Positions 1 to 7,226 of a DNA stretch of 15,584 bases are shown in pieces. Position numbers and translations under genes: made by a program. This DNA is from Planctomycetota bacterium (GTDB taxonomy: Bacteria; Planctomycetota; UBA1135; UBA2386), in contig JAGQRA010000672.1 of the NCBI GenBank assembly GCA_020425885.1, positions 1 through 15,584 of the forward strand, read 5' to 3'. The notes below the pieces were generated by a model, which saw only the letters and a list, made by a program, of their open reading frames with translations, did not search any database and was not told the DNA's origin. Positions within the stretch are counted from its first letter, which is position 1. Every line of letters starts with the position of its first letter.

Positions 1-335
1 CCTTCGGGCACGATCAGATGGCCGCCGATCACGCTGGCGCCCTCCGGCAGGCCCAGCGCGGCGAGCACGGCCATGAGTTGGTCGCGGCCGAAGTGACCGC
101 GCCCGGCGACATCGCGGAACGGCGCGTCGCCGTCGTCGCCGTTGAAGATGCCGCCCAGGTAGCACTCGCCGACGAAGCGCCGGGCGCCGCAGAGCTGGTG
201 GCTGCGCAGGATCTCGAGATAGGCTGGGCGCGCGACCCGGTCGTAGAGCAGATCCTGGATCGGGAGGACGGCCTGCTGGCCGGTGGCCAGTGCGGCGGCC
301 AGGGCCGCCGCGGACGGAACGAGGAGGATTCTCAT
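1..335 (-). CDS. Exported protein of unknown function, 3' part missing at window edge
   Basis: An open frame runs leftward from ATG at 335-333 to the window edge without a stop, giving 111 complete codons. The N-terminus (MRILLVPSAAALAAALATGQ) has one positive residue, a hydrophobic alanine/leucine core and a likely signal peptidase I site around Ala-Thr-Gly-Gln, so the protein is probably exported. The mature part has two cysteines near residues 47 and 55 and a motif GGIFNGDDGD that might be a metal-binding or turn segment. I do not recognise the family. The start follows a purine-rich stretch in a gene that diverges from thiG, with about 105 bases between the two starts. The missing C-terminal part could change the assignment. 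Confidence 0.6.
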   Translation of the reverse strand, partial: MRILLVPSAAALAAALATGQQAVLPIQDLLYDRVARPAYLEILRSHQLCGARRFVGECYLGGIFNGDDGDAPFRDVAGRGHFGRDQLMAVLAALGLPEGASVIGGHLIVPE

Positions 336-440
336 GAGCACTTGCGGGTGGTTACCTACGAAGACCGCGGCGGCGCCACATCGTAAGGTGGCAAACCAGC
401 CTCCTTGTCTCGGCGGTGGAGTTCTTGCACGATCGCGCCC

Positions 441-1229
441 GTGACGATCGAAGACAAACCACTGGTTCTCGGGCCGCACGAATTCCGCTCGCGTCTGTTC
501 CTCGGCACCGGCAAGTACCCGACGCCCGAGTCGATGGTCGAGGCGCTCGAGATCTCGGGCACGCAATGCGTGACGGTGGCCGTGCGCCGCATGCAGATGG
601 GAGTGCCGGACGGCAAGACCCTGCTCGACTACCTGCCGCGGTCCCGCTACGTGCTGCTGCCGAACACGGCGGGTTGCTTCGACGCCGATCACGCCGTGCG
701 CACGGCGCGGCTCGGTCGCGAACTCGGCATGGGCGACCTCGTCAAGCTCGAGGTGCTCGGTGACCCGCAGACCCTGCTGCCCGACCCCGTCGGCACGCTC
801 GAGGCGGCGGCGACGCTGGTCAAGGAAGGCTTCGTCGTGCTCTGCTACACCAGCGACGATCCGGTGCTGGCCCGGCGCCTCGAGGACACCGGCGTCACCG
901 CGGTGATGCCGGCCGGCGCGCCGATCGGCAGCGGCCAGGGCATCCTCAATCCGAACAACATCCGCATCATCCTCGAACGCGCGACGGTGCCGATCCTCGT
1001 CGATGCCGGCGTCGGCACCGCCAGCGACGTCGCAGTCGCGTTCGAACTCGGCGCCGACGGCGTGCTGCTCAACACCGGCGTCGCGTCGGCGCGGGATCCG
1101 GTGCGAATGGCGCGCGCGATGAAGGCCGCGGCCGAGGCCGGTCGCGACGCGTTCCTGGCCGGCCGCATCGGCAAGAAGCTCTATGCCACGGCGTCGTCGC
1201 CGACCTCGGGTGTGATCGCCGGCGAATGA
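441..1229 (+). CDS. thiG: Thiazole synthase ThiG
   Basis: ThiG makes the thiazole phosphate carboxylate of thiamin from 1-deoxy-D-xylulose 5-phosphate, dehydroglycine and sulfur carried by ThiS thiocarboxylate, in the cytoplasm. The 262-residue product matches the usual length and covers the whole TIM-barrel family. Visible landmarks are FLGTGKYPT near residues 20-28, VAVRRMQM near 46-53, LLPNTAG near 72-78, the Schiff-base lysine region LVKLEVLGD (Lys102), [13 protein letters not shown] near 136-148, PIGSGQGI near 161-168, LVDAGVG near 186-192 and [11 protein letters not shown] near 202-212. GTG at 441 is chosen because it aligns with the normal N-terminus; an in-frame TTG at 405 would add 12 unlike residues. 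The stop overlaps the next start (ATGA). No thiS, thiO, thiC, thiE or thiF gene lies in the window, and no TPP riboswitch is recognisable upstream. Confidence 0.95.
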   Translation: MTIEDKPLVLGPHEFRSRLFLGTGKYPTPESMVEALEISGTQCVTVAVRRMQMGVPDGKTLLDYLPRSRYVLLPNTAGCFDADHAVRTARLGRELGMGDLVKLEVLGDPQTLLPDPVGTLEAAATLVKEGFVVLCYTSDDPVLARRLEDTGVTAVMPAGAPIGSGQGILNPNNIRIILERATVPILVDAGVGTASDVAVAFELGADGVLLNTGVASARDPVRMARAMKAAAEAGRDAFLAGRIGKKLYATASSPTSGVIAGE

Positions 1230-1909
1230 GCGCGGCGCCGGGTCGTTCGGGCGAGGGGGATGCGGGTGCCGAGGCGCCGGCCGTGAGCGAACCCGGTGGT
1301 TCGCGATCGCTGCTGCAGTTCGTCGTCGCCTTCGCCGTCGGCGTCCTCGGCTACACCTTCGGCATCGAGATCGGCGCCGTCCTGCTGGTGGTCATGGCGC
1401 TGGTCTGGCCGCCGCGCGGGCGCTGGTTGCCGCTGCCGTGCGGTCGCGTGCTCGGCGCCTACGGGCCGTTCGCCGTGGTGTGGCTGCTGTTCACGATCGG
1501 CTACCTGCAGGTCATGCACGCCGTCGACGCCACCGTGCTGCCGCAGCCGGCGCTGGCCCGGCTCGCCGCCGAGGGCATGGCGATGCCGGGGGCCACGGCG
1601 CTCGTCTTCGCCATCGTCGTGCTCGGCCCCGTCGCCGAGGAGATCCTGTTCCGGGGCTATCTGTTCGCCGCGCTCGAGCAACGCCTGTCCGGCGTCGCGA
1701 CCCAGCTCGTCACCGCGGCGCTGTTCGGCCTCGTCCACGGACCCGACTACGCGCTGCCGATCGGCGTGCTGGCGTTGCTGTTCGGCTGGCTGCGCGCGCG
1801 CTACGGTTCGTTGCTACCCTCGATCCTCGCGCACGCGGTGCACAACGGGCTCACCGTCGCGATCACCCTGCTCTGGCCCGGCCACCTCGAACTGCTCTAT
1901 CCGCGATGA
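1226..1909 (+). CDS. CPBP-family (CAAX-type) intramembrane metalloprotease
   Basis: This 227-residue membrane protein belongs to the CPBP/Abi family, relatives of eukaryotic type II CAAX prenyl proteases; bacterial members act in the cytoplasmic membrane on mostly unknown substrates. The family motifs are present: Glu138-Glu139 with Arg143 in AEEILFRGY, His171 in FGLVHG, and His203/Asn207 in LAHAVHN. About 28 polar residues precede hydrophobic segments near 29-61, 79-97, 121-136, 156-170, 176-188 and 198-217. The ATG overlaps the thiG stop by four bases, so translation is probably coupled, and its own stop overlaps the next start the same way. Placement between thiG and a carbonic-anhydrase-like gene gives no direct clue to the substrate. 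Other in-frame starts exist, but the overlap supports this one. Confidence 0.88.
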   Translation: MSAAPGRSGEGDAGAEAPAVSEPGGSRSLLQFVVAFAVGVLGYTFGIEIGAVLLVVMALVWPPRGRWLPLPCGRVLGAYGPFAVVWLLFTIGYLQVMHAVDATVLPQPALARLAAEGMAMPGATALVFAIVVLGPVAEEILFRGYLFAALEQRLSGVATQLVTAALFGLVHGPDYALPIGVLALLFGWLRARYGSLLPSILAHAVHNGLTVAITLLWPGHLELLYPR

Positions 1910-2463
1910 CCGACCCCGAATCCCGCCAGTTCCGAGTCCACCCCGACATGGTCGGGCGCCTGCGCCGGTGTCGCGGCGCGATGATCGCCGACAATGCGAC
2001 CGTGGTCGGCGACGTCCGCCTCGGCCGCGACGTCGGTGTCTGGTTCGGCGTGACGATCCGCGGCGACGACAGCAGCATCGAGATCGGCGAGTGCACCAAC
2101 GTCCAGGACAACTCCTGCGTGCACGTCGATGTCGATGCGCCGATGGTGATCGGCAAGGGGGTCACGATCGGCCACGGCGCGATCGTGCACGGCGTCGAGA
2201 TCGGCGACTACGCGTTGATCGGGATGGGCAGCGTGATCCTCGGCGGTTCGCGCATCGGCGCCTGTTCGATCATCGGCGCCGGGGCCGTGATCAAGGAGGA
2301 CGCCGTGATCCCGCCGCGATCGGTCGTGCTCGGCATGCCGGGGCGGATCGTGCGCGAGGTCACCGACGCCGAGGTCGAGGAGATGCGCTGGCGGGCCCGG
2401 CACTACGTCGAGCGGGCCGAGAGTTACCTGCATCCGGACGAGAGCCGAATGCGGCAGTCGTGA
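1906..2463 (+). CDS. Gamma-carbonic-anhydrase-like left-handed beta-helix protein
   Basis: The 185-residue protein is of the gamma-carbonic anhydrase/YrdA/PaaY type: a trimeric left-handed beta-helix binding metal between subunits, usually cytoplasmic. Hexapeptide repeats fill roughly residues 27-145. Family landmarks are VWFGVTIRGDD (Arg52, Asp54), NVQDNSCVHVD (Gln67, His73), and GHGAIVHG (His90, His95), so the three histidine metal ligands are present. SVVLGMPGRIVR near 139-150 and a C-terminal helical tail are also standard. Family members vary from true carbonic anhydrases to thioesterase-like or inactive proteins, so catalysis is not certain. The ATG overlaps the preceding stop by four bases, which fixes the start and makes this the third gene of the thiG operon. 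A much longer in-frame extension to 1438 lies inside the protease gene and is not real. Confidence 0.92.
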   Translation: MTDPESRQFRVHPDMVGRLRRCRGAMIADNATVVGDVRLGRDVGVWFGVTIRGDDSSIEIGECTNVQDNSCVHVDVDAPMVIGKGVTIGHGAIVHGVEIGDYALIGMGSVILGGSRIGACSIIGAGAVIKEDAVIPPRSVVLGMPGRIVREVTDAEVEEMRWRARHYVERAESYLHPDESRMRQS

Positions 2464-2521
2464 TCAGAGGCCCCATGGCACCGTCCGCTGCCAACATTAC
2501 GCAGCAGAGAACGGGGGGCGG

Positions 2522-2530
2522 TGCTAATCT
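2522..2530 (+). promoter_or_regulatory. Possible extended -10 promoter element
   Basis: TGCTAATCT is a TGn element followed by a hexamer matching four of six positions of TATAAT. It lies 28 bases before the ATG at 2559, in the 95-base gap after the thiG unit. No well-spaced -35 hexamer is visible (TTACGC at 2497-2502 is 22 bases away), as can be the case for extended -10 promoters. A similar TGn-TAGAGT element precedes the gene at 8623. Confidence 0.35.
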
Positions 2531-2558
2531 CCTCGGGTAGAACCCCTCGACTCGCATT

Positions 2559-4775
2559 ATGAGTACCCCCATGAATTGCCCCCGCCTGCGCCCTGTCACG
2601 TCGATCGTTGCCGGTCTCCTCGCCGCATCCTGTGCCAAGCATTCGGGGACCGATGCCACGTTGACGCCGTCACCGGGTGTGCCGCGCTTCGAGACGCGCA
2701 TCGAGATCAACTCGGGAACGGGGACCCACAGCGACTTCCATGTCGCCGATCTCAACTCTGACGGCATCCTCGACATGGCCGTCATCGGCGTCTCCGGTGA
2801 ATTGAAGATCATGCTCGGCGACGGCACGACCTTCACCGACGGCCAGGCGGTGTCGGTGGGCGGCACGCCGGTCTGGATCCACGGCGGCGATCTCGACGCG
2901 GACGGCGACATCGACCTCGCCATCGTGCAGGCCTCGATCGACAAGACCGCGGTCTACCTGAACGACGGTGCCGGCACCTTCACCGCCGGCGCGACGTTGC
3001 CGGTCGGGGCCGACACGCTGGCGGTACGTGTCGGCGACGTCGACGGCGACAACCATCTCGACATCGTCGTCTCGCGCATGGTCTCGCCCCAGGTGATGAT
3101 GTTCCGCGGCAACGGTCTCGGCGGCTTCACCGGGGCGGTGCCGATCGCCTTGCCCGGCGGCGGCGCGCCGATCAACATCGCGATCGGCGATGCGACGCGC
3201 GACGGCGTCTCGGATCTCGTCGTCACCGACGCCGAGAATTCGCGCCTGCTGATCTATCCGGGCAACGGCACGACGACCATCGCCGCCCCGTTCGAGCTCG
3301 CGATCGCCGGCAGCCCGCGCGCCGTGTCGCTCGGCGACCTCAACTCCGACGGCAACCCCGACCTCGCGGTCTCGGCGTTCGACGCCGGCAAGGTCGTCGT
3401 CGTCACCGACTTCGACATGACCCCCGGCAGCGGGCCGACCACCTTCACCGCGACCGAGATCCAGCTCGAATCGTCGCCGGGCGTCACCGCGATCGGCGAC
3501 GTGACCGGCGACGGGCTCGCGGACCTGGTCTCCTGTCAGCTCGGCGTCGCCAGCCTCCTCGTCATCCCGCAGCTGCCCGGTGGCGTGCTCGGCGACTACG
3601 AGCAGCTCGATGGCACCGGCCTGCCGTTGCGCCCGTTCATCGGCGACATCGACAAGGACGGCAACAACGACCTGGTTGCGCTGTCCGGACTCGGCGATCG
3701 CATCAACCTGTGGCTGGCGCAGCCCGGTGGCCGTCTGGCCGGCGCGCGCAGCTACGCCTCGTCGATCTCGGTCGCCAGCTTCCTGAGCGGCGGCGACTTC
3801 GACGGCGACGGCGACGAGGAGTTCATCGTCGGCAGCTTCAACTCCACCGACGTCTGCGTCATGGAACGCCGGGCCGACGGTGGCCTGCGCCCGGCCCTGA
3901 CCTTCAACGTCGGCGCCAGCGTGCTGCAGGTCGAGGCCACGGACCTCGATTTCGACGGCAGGGCCGACGTCCTGGTCTCGGTCCAGGGCGGCGTCAAGGT
4001 GCTGCGCAGCCGCTCGGTCGCCGGGGGCTATGACTTCGAGGTCCTGCCCGGGCTGCTCACCACCGTCGCGCCCGCGGTCGCGCCGTTCGGCATCGCCACC
4101 GCCGATTTGAACCGTGACGGCAGCTTCGACATCGCGGTCTGCGACTACGGCGGCAACGCCGTGCACGTCGTCTCGGGCACCCCGGACCCGTTCGTGTTCG
4201 GCGCCGACACCGTGATTCCCGTCCTCGGCCGTCCGGTCGACGTCGTCGCCGCCGACTTCACCGGCGACGAGCACCTCGACCTCGCCGTGTCGCGGGCCGA
4301 ACTGTCGGACATCGCCATCTTCGAGAACGACGGCGCCGGCGGCTTCCACCTGTTCCTGTCGGTGCCGGTCGGGCTGGCGCCGAACTACCTGATCACCGGC
4401 GACTTCAACCGCGACCTGCGCGCCGACATCGTCGTCAGCAACGCCAGCTCGGGCACGGTCACGGTCCTGTTCGGCGGCAGCAACGGCTTCTTCGGTCAGA
4501 GCTACGAGGCGGGATCGTCGCCGACGGCGTTGCTCGCCGGCGACCTGACCGGCGACGGCCGCGACGACGTCCTGGTCACCTCGCTGCAGAGCGGCGACTT
4601 CCGCGTCCTGGTCGGCGACGGCAACGGCAGCTTTCCCGATGTCGTCCGCTTCCCCGGCACGCTCGGCGCGTCGAGCGCGTTGCTGCAGGACATCGACGGC
4701 GACGGTCTGCGGGACCTGCTGATCGCGAGCCTGATCACGAACCGCGTCTCGCTGGTGCGCAACATCCGACAGTAG
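2559..4775 (+). CDS. FG-GAP/VCBS repeat protein with 14 calcium-binding repeats, probable lipoprotein
   Basis: This 738-residue exported protein is built almost entirely of FG-GAP/VCBS repeats, the blades of integrin-alpha-type beta-propellers that bind calcium. The N-terminus has a hydrophobic stretch ending at Cys25 (GLLAASC), a degenerate lipobox, so membrane anchoring is possible. Asp-rich loops of the form D-x-(D/N)-x-D-G-x-x-D-hydrophobic begin near residues 64, 111, 160, 211, 260, 314, 363, 413, 462, 516, 566, 615, 662 and 711, with spacing of 47-54. Fourteen blades would fit two seven-bladed propellers in tandem. Some loops are degenerate (DATRDG at 211, DFTGDEHLD at 566, DFNRDLRAD at 615). 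No enzymatic domain is seen. ATG 2559 is used; ATG 2571 is possible, and neither has a Shine-Dalgarno sequence. The gene stands alone. Binding or adhesion at the cell surface is inference. Confidence 0.88.
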   Translation: MSTPMNCPRLRPVTSIVAGLLAASCAKHSGTDATLTPSPGVPRFETRIEINSGTGTHSDFHVADLNSDGILDMAVIGVSGELKIMLGDGTTFTDGQAVSVGGTPVWIHGGDLDADGDIDLAIVQASIDKTAVYLNDGAGTFTAGATLPVGADTLAVRVGDVDGDNHLDIVVSRMVSPQVMMFRGNGLGGFTGAVPIALPGGGAPINIAIGDATRDGVSDLVVTDAENSRLLIYPGNGTTTIAAPFELAIAGSPRAVSLGDLNSDGNPDLAVSAFDAGKVVVVTDFDMTPGSGPTTFTATEIQLESSPGVTAIGDVTGDGLADLVSCQLGVASLLVIPQLPGGVLGDYEQLDGTGLPLRPFIGDIDKDGNNDLVALSGLGDRINLWLAQPGGRLAGARSYASSISVASFLSGGDFDGDGDEEFIVGSFNSTDVCVMERRADGGLRPALTFNVGASVLQVEATDLDFDGRADVLVSVQGGVKVLRSRSVAGGYDFEVLPGLLTTVAPAVAPFGIATADLNRDGSFDIAVCDYGGNAVHVVSGTPDPFVFGADTVIPVLGRPVDVVAADFTGDEHLDLAVSRAELSDIAIFENDGAGGFHLFLSVPVGLAPNYLITGDFNRDLRADIVVSNASSGTVTVLFGGSNGFFGQSYEAGSSPTALLAGDLTGDGRDDVLVTSLQSGDFRVLVGDGNGSFPDVVRFPGTLGASSALLQDIDGDGLRDLLIASLITNRVSLVRNIRQ

Positions 4776-4805
4776 CATCAGCCGGCAGTAGCATCAGCCG
4801 GCAGT
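4770..4805 (+). repeat. 16-bp exact tandem repeat across a stop codon
   Basis: CAGTAGCATCAGCCGG occurs twice without a gap (4770-4785 and 4786-4801), followed by a partial third copy CAGT (4802-4805). The first copy contains the TAG stop of the FG-GAP gene. It looks like a recent replication-slippage duplication; a regulatory role is not evident. Confidence 0.95.
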
Positions 4806-4849
4806 GACCGCTGCCCGATCCGATTCTTCCGCGCGATGAGACGCAAGGC

Positions 4850-5827
4850 ATGACAGACGACGCCGCCGGCCACGGGCCGATCGAGTCCGGTGCGCTGATG
4901 GGCGTGGTGCTGGCTGCCGGCAAGGGCACCCGCATGCGCCCGTTCAGCGAGCACTTCCCGAAGCCGATCCTGCCGGTGCTCGGCAAGCCGCTGATGGCCT
5001 ACCAGCTCGAGATGATGGCCGCCCTCGGCATCCGCCGGGTGGTGGTCGTGATCGGCCATCTCGGCCACGAGGTAGTGCGCGCGCTCGGCGACGGCAGCGC
5101 CTACGGCGTCGAGATCACCTACGTCGAGCAGGAGGAGATGCTCGGCATCGCCCACGCCGTGTCGCGCCTCGAGCCGCACGTCGACCGGCCGTTCTTCCTG
5201 TTCCTCGGCGACATCTTCTTCGCCACCGAGAACCTGGCGTCGATGACCGAGCGCTTCCATCAGGGCAAGCTCGGCGGCGTGCTGGCCTGCAAGCGCGAGC
5301 CGAACCTCGACGCCATCAAGCGCAACTTCGTCGTGCTGACCGACGCCGACAACGTCGTCCATCGCGTCATCGAGAAGCCGCGCCATCCGCGCACCGACCT
5401 CAAGGGCTGCGGCATCTACCTGTTCGACGTCTCGTTCTTCGACGCCGTCCGCCGCACGCCGCGGACCGCGATGCGCAACGAGTACGAGATCACCGACTCG
5501 ATCCAGATCTTCCTCGACGACGGCTACGCGGTCGAGGCAGCCGAGGTCGTGAAGAACGACATGAACGTCAGCTACCCGGCCGACCTGCTCGAGCTCAACC
5601 TCGCGATGCTGAAGAAGAGCGGCGCCGACAACTTCTTCACCGGCGAGCTGCGCCGCGGCGACGGCGCGGCGCTGCACAACTGCGTCGTCATGGACGGGGC
5701 CGAGATCGGCGCCGACGCCCACCTGACCGAGTGCCTGCTGTTTCCTGGTGCGCGGGTGCCGGCGGGGCGGGTGCGGGCGCGGTCGATCTTCATGCCCGAC
5801 GACGAGATCCGCTGCGCCCCGGAATAG
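4850..5827 (+). CDS. Sugar-phosphate nucleotidyltransferase with short beta-helix tail
   Basis: The 325-residue protein is a GT-A-like nucleotidyltransferase of the GlmU/RfbA/ManC superfamily, which forms NDP-sugars from NTP and sugar 1-phosphate in the cytoplasm. The nucleotide-binding signature VLAAGKGTRMRP lies near residues 20-31, followed by PKPILPVLGKP near 37-47, the metal-binding aspartate in FLGD (Asp121), VIEKP near 173-177, and NEYEITD near 210-216. The C-terminal part (about 272-315) resembles a few hexapeptide repeats, far shorter than in GlmU, so there is no acetyltransferase domain. Sugar and nucleotide cannot be read from the sequence: glucose, mannose, GlcNAc or heptose phosphates are all possible. 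AAGG stands just before ATG 4850; an in-frame ATG at 4898 starts directly at the signature and would also give a working core. No other sugar-pathway genes flank it. Confidence 0.88.
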   Translation: MTDDAAGHGPIESGALMGVVLAAGKGTRMRPFSEHFPKPILPVLGKPLMAYQLEMMAALGIRRVVVVIGHLGHEVVRALGDGSAYGVEITYVEQEEMLGIAHAVSRLEPHVDRPFFLFLGDIFFATENLASMTERFHQGKLGGVLACKREPNLDAIKRNFVVLTDADNVVHRVIEKPRHPRTDLKGCGIYLFDVSFFDAVRRTPRTAMRNEYEITDSIQIFLDDGYAVEAAEVVKNDMNVSYPADLLELNLAMLKKSGADNFFTGELRRGDGAALHNCVVMDGAEIGADAHLTECLLFPGARVPAGRVRARSIFMPDDEIRCAPE

Positions 5828-5850
5828 GGGCGCGGCTGGCGCGGGAAACC

Positions 5851-5878
5851 GGGCGGCGCCAATGGCGAGCGCCGGCCC
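5851..5878. terminator. Candidate bidirectional hairpin terminator
   Basis: Between convergent genes, GGGCGGCGC (5851-5859) can pair with GCGCCGGCCC (5869-5878), leaving one bulged G and a 9-base loop. There is no T-rich tract on either side, so it would be a non-canonical terminator. Its position between two gene ends is the main support. Confidence 0.4.
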
Positions 5879-5890
5879 ATCGACGACCCG

Positions 5891-7177
5891 TCAATACCCG
5901 ATCCAGTGAGCCACTGCCGACGACGTCGACAGCCCGGCAGGATCGAAGTGCACCCACTGGAAGAACAGCGCCGTGCCGGCGAACGCGGTCGCGCCGGGCA
6001 CGTTGATCGCGTAGCTCGCGGTGCCGTTCGGCATCAGCTGCGCGAACGCGACCGACAGCGGTGAGACGTCGAGCCGACAGCCGCCGGGCAACGGCGCCGG
6101 CACGACGCCGGGGACGAAGTCCTCGAGCCCACCGACCAGGAACACCGGCGCCAGCGGCGGACCGCTGACGGCGACCGAGAACGTCGTGCCGAGCCGCGGC
6201 GCACCGCTGTGGCTCGGCGACAGTGTGATCGCGCCGCAGTCACCGCCGAAGTACTCACTGTGCGCAACCGGCGAGATGCCGGGCGCGAAGTCGACCGGAT
6301 CGCCGGGCAGGGGCGTAGAGTTCACGATGACCTGGCCGGTGAAGGCATCGACCGAGTAGAGGAACGGGTAGGCCGCGCCGCCGAGGGCGAGGGCCGTGGT
6401 CGAGTAGGGTCCGGACGGGTGCATCGCCCAGGCGCCGCCGGGCGGTACGGCGGGCGTCGTCGGCACCGGCGTGAGCGTCGGGATCGGCATCGCCGTGAAG
6501 CGCGCGAAGGTGCCGTTGGAGAATGACACGAACTGCCGGATCAGCGCGGTCGGCAGATCGATCACGCCGGTGACCTCGACGGCATTTTGGTTCGGGAACG
6601 AATCAGGACCGATGACGAACTGGCCACTGGCGAGATCGAATAGACCCGTTCCGGAGAGGGGCACTGGGGTGCCGGCGCGACCGGTGAAGGCGAGGTAGAC
6701 GTGTGACGACGACGGCGCGTAGACGTGCATCGCCGTCAGGTTGATCTGGCTCAGCACCAGCGTCGCGCTGCCGCCGCGGCGCGGCATGCGGTAGAGCCCG
6801 CCGTTCGGATCGTCGACCGCGGCGAGCAGGTCGCCGGCCGCGATCGCGAGCTCGGCGACACGGCCGGGGAGCGTGGCGACGAGGTTCTCGACGTAGCTCG
6901 CGCCGCGGCGATCGAGGCGCACGATGCGGCTCTGGCCGCCGCCCTGATCGAGGGCGACGAGGACCGCGCCGTCGATGCCGTCGATCGCGATAGCCGACGG
7001 CCGCAACGTGTCCGAGGGAAACCGCGGCGCCAGCGTGGTCGCGCCGGTGGCCGGATCGACCTCGACGATCCGGACCGCTGGGTTACCCCCCGGAATCGCA
7101 GTGAGGACGAGATACGGGAAGGTCGGCGTCTGCGCGGACAGGGCGGCGCACGACACCAGCAGCGTGAGCGACTTCAT
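5891..7177 (-). CDS. Exported protein with C-terminal planctomycete-type beta-sandwich-like module
   Basis: The 428-residue product starts MKSLTLLVSCAALSAQTP, a short signal peptide with a possible cut after LSA; LVSC also resembles a lipobox, but Cys10 is unusually early. Residues about 20-300 read like a repetitive beta protein (IVEVDPATGA, AIAIDGIDGAVLVALD, GGLYRMPR, YSVDAFTGQVIV), as in beta-propellers that summarise values. The last ~115 residues (from GGDCGAITL; LGTTFSVAVSGPP; FFQWVHFDPAG) resemble a terminal module I recall from many Planctomycetota secreted proteins, possibly for sorting or anchoring. It has two cysteines (314 and 367). The start at 7177 is chosen because it gives a clean signal peptide; in-frame ATGs at 7186 and 7252 would extend it. 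It lies 49 bases after the serine hydrolase gene on the same strand. No enzymatic function is recognised. Confidence 0.75.
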   Translation of the reverse strand: MKSLTLLVSCAALSAQTPTFPYLVLTAIPGGNPAVRIVEVDPATGATTLAPRFPSDTLRPSAIAIDGIDGAVLVALDQGGGQSRIVRLDRRGASYVENLVATLPGRVAELAIAAGDLLAAVDDPNGGLYRMPRRGGSATLVLSQINLTAMHVYAPSSSHVYLAFTGRAGTPVPLSGTGLFDLASGQFVIGPDSFPNQNAVEVTGVIDLPTALIRQFVSFSNGTFARFTAMPIPTLTPVPTTPAVPPGGAWAMHPSGPYSTTALALGGAAYPFLYSVDAFTGQVIVNSTPLPGDPVDFAPGISPVAHSEYFGGDCGAITLSPSHSGAPRLGTTFSVAVSGPPLAPVFLVGGLEDFVPGVVPAPLPGGCRLDVSPLSVAFAQLMPNGTASYAINVPGATAFAGTALFFQWVHFDPAGLSTSSAVAHWIGY

Positions 7178-7184
7178 GGGCGCC

Positions 7185-7190
7185 ATTCTA
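7185..7190 (-). promoter_or_regulatory. Possible -10 element giving a leaderless transcript
   Basis: On the minus strand TAGAAT matches five of six -10 positions and ends seven bases before the ATG at 7177. If used, transcription would begin at or next to the start codon. No -35 hexamer is evident at the normal distance, and the gene could instead be read from the serine hydrolase promoter. Confidence 0.3.
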
Positions 7191-7226
7191 TCCCGGACCC
7201 GCCGCGCGGCCGGTGGCCCGGTGCAG

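Noticed and set aside
336..440. TPP riboswitch before thiG
   Set aside because: I could not find the conserved thi-box segments (such as CTGAGA and the ACCTGATCTGG-like arm); the gap is also short for a full aptamer.
1296..2540. 414-codon plus-strand frame across the protease and carbonic-anhydrase-like genes
   Set aside because: The product is almost all Arg, Ser, Pro and Cys, as expected for a wrong frame of GC-rich coding DNA.
2670..4778. 702-codon open frame antisense to the FG-GAP gene
   Set aside because: It is low-complexity (Asp/Ala/Val/Arg repeats) and mirrors the repeated aspartate codons of the real gene; high GC content keeps antisense frames open.
4770..4805. CRISPR-like repeat
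   Set aside because: The copies are directly adjacent with no spacers and there are only two, so it is a simple tandem duplication.
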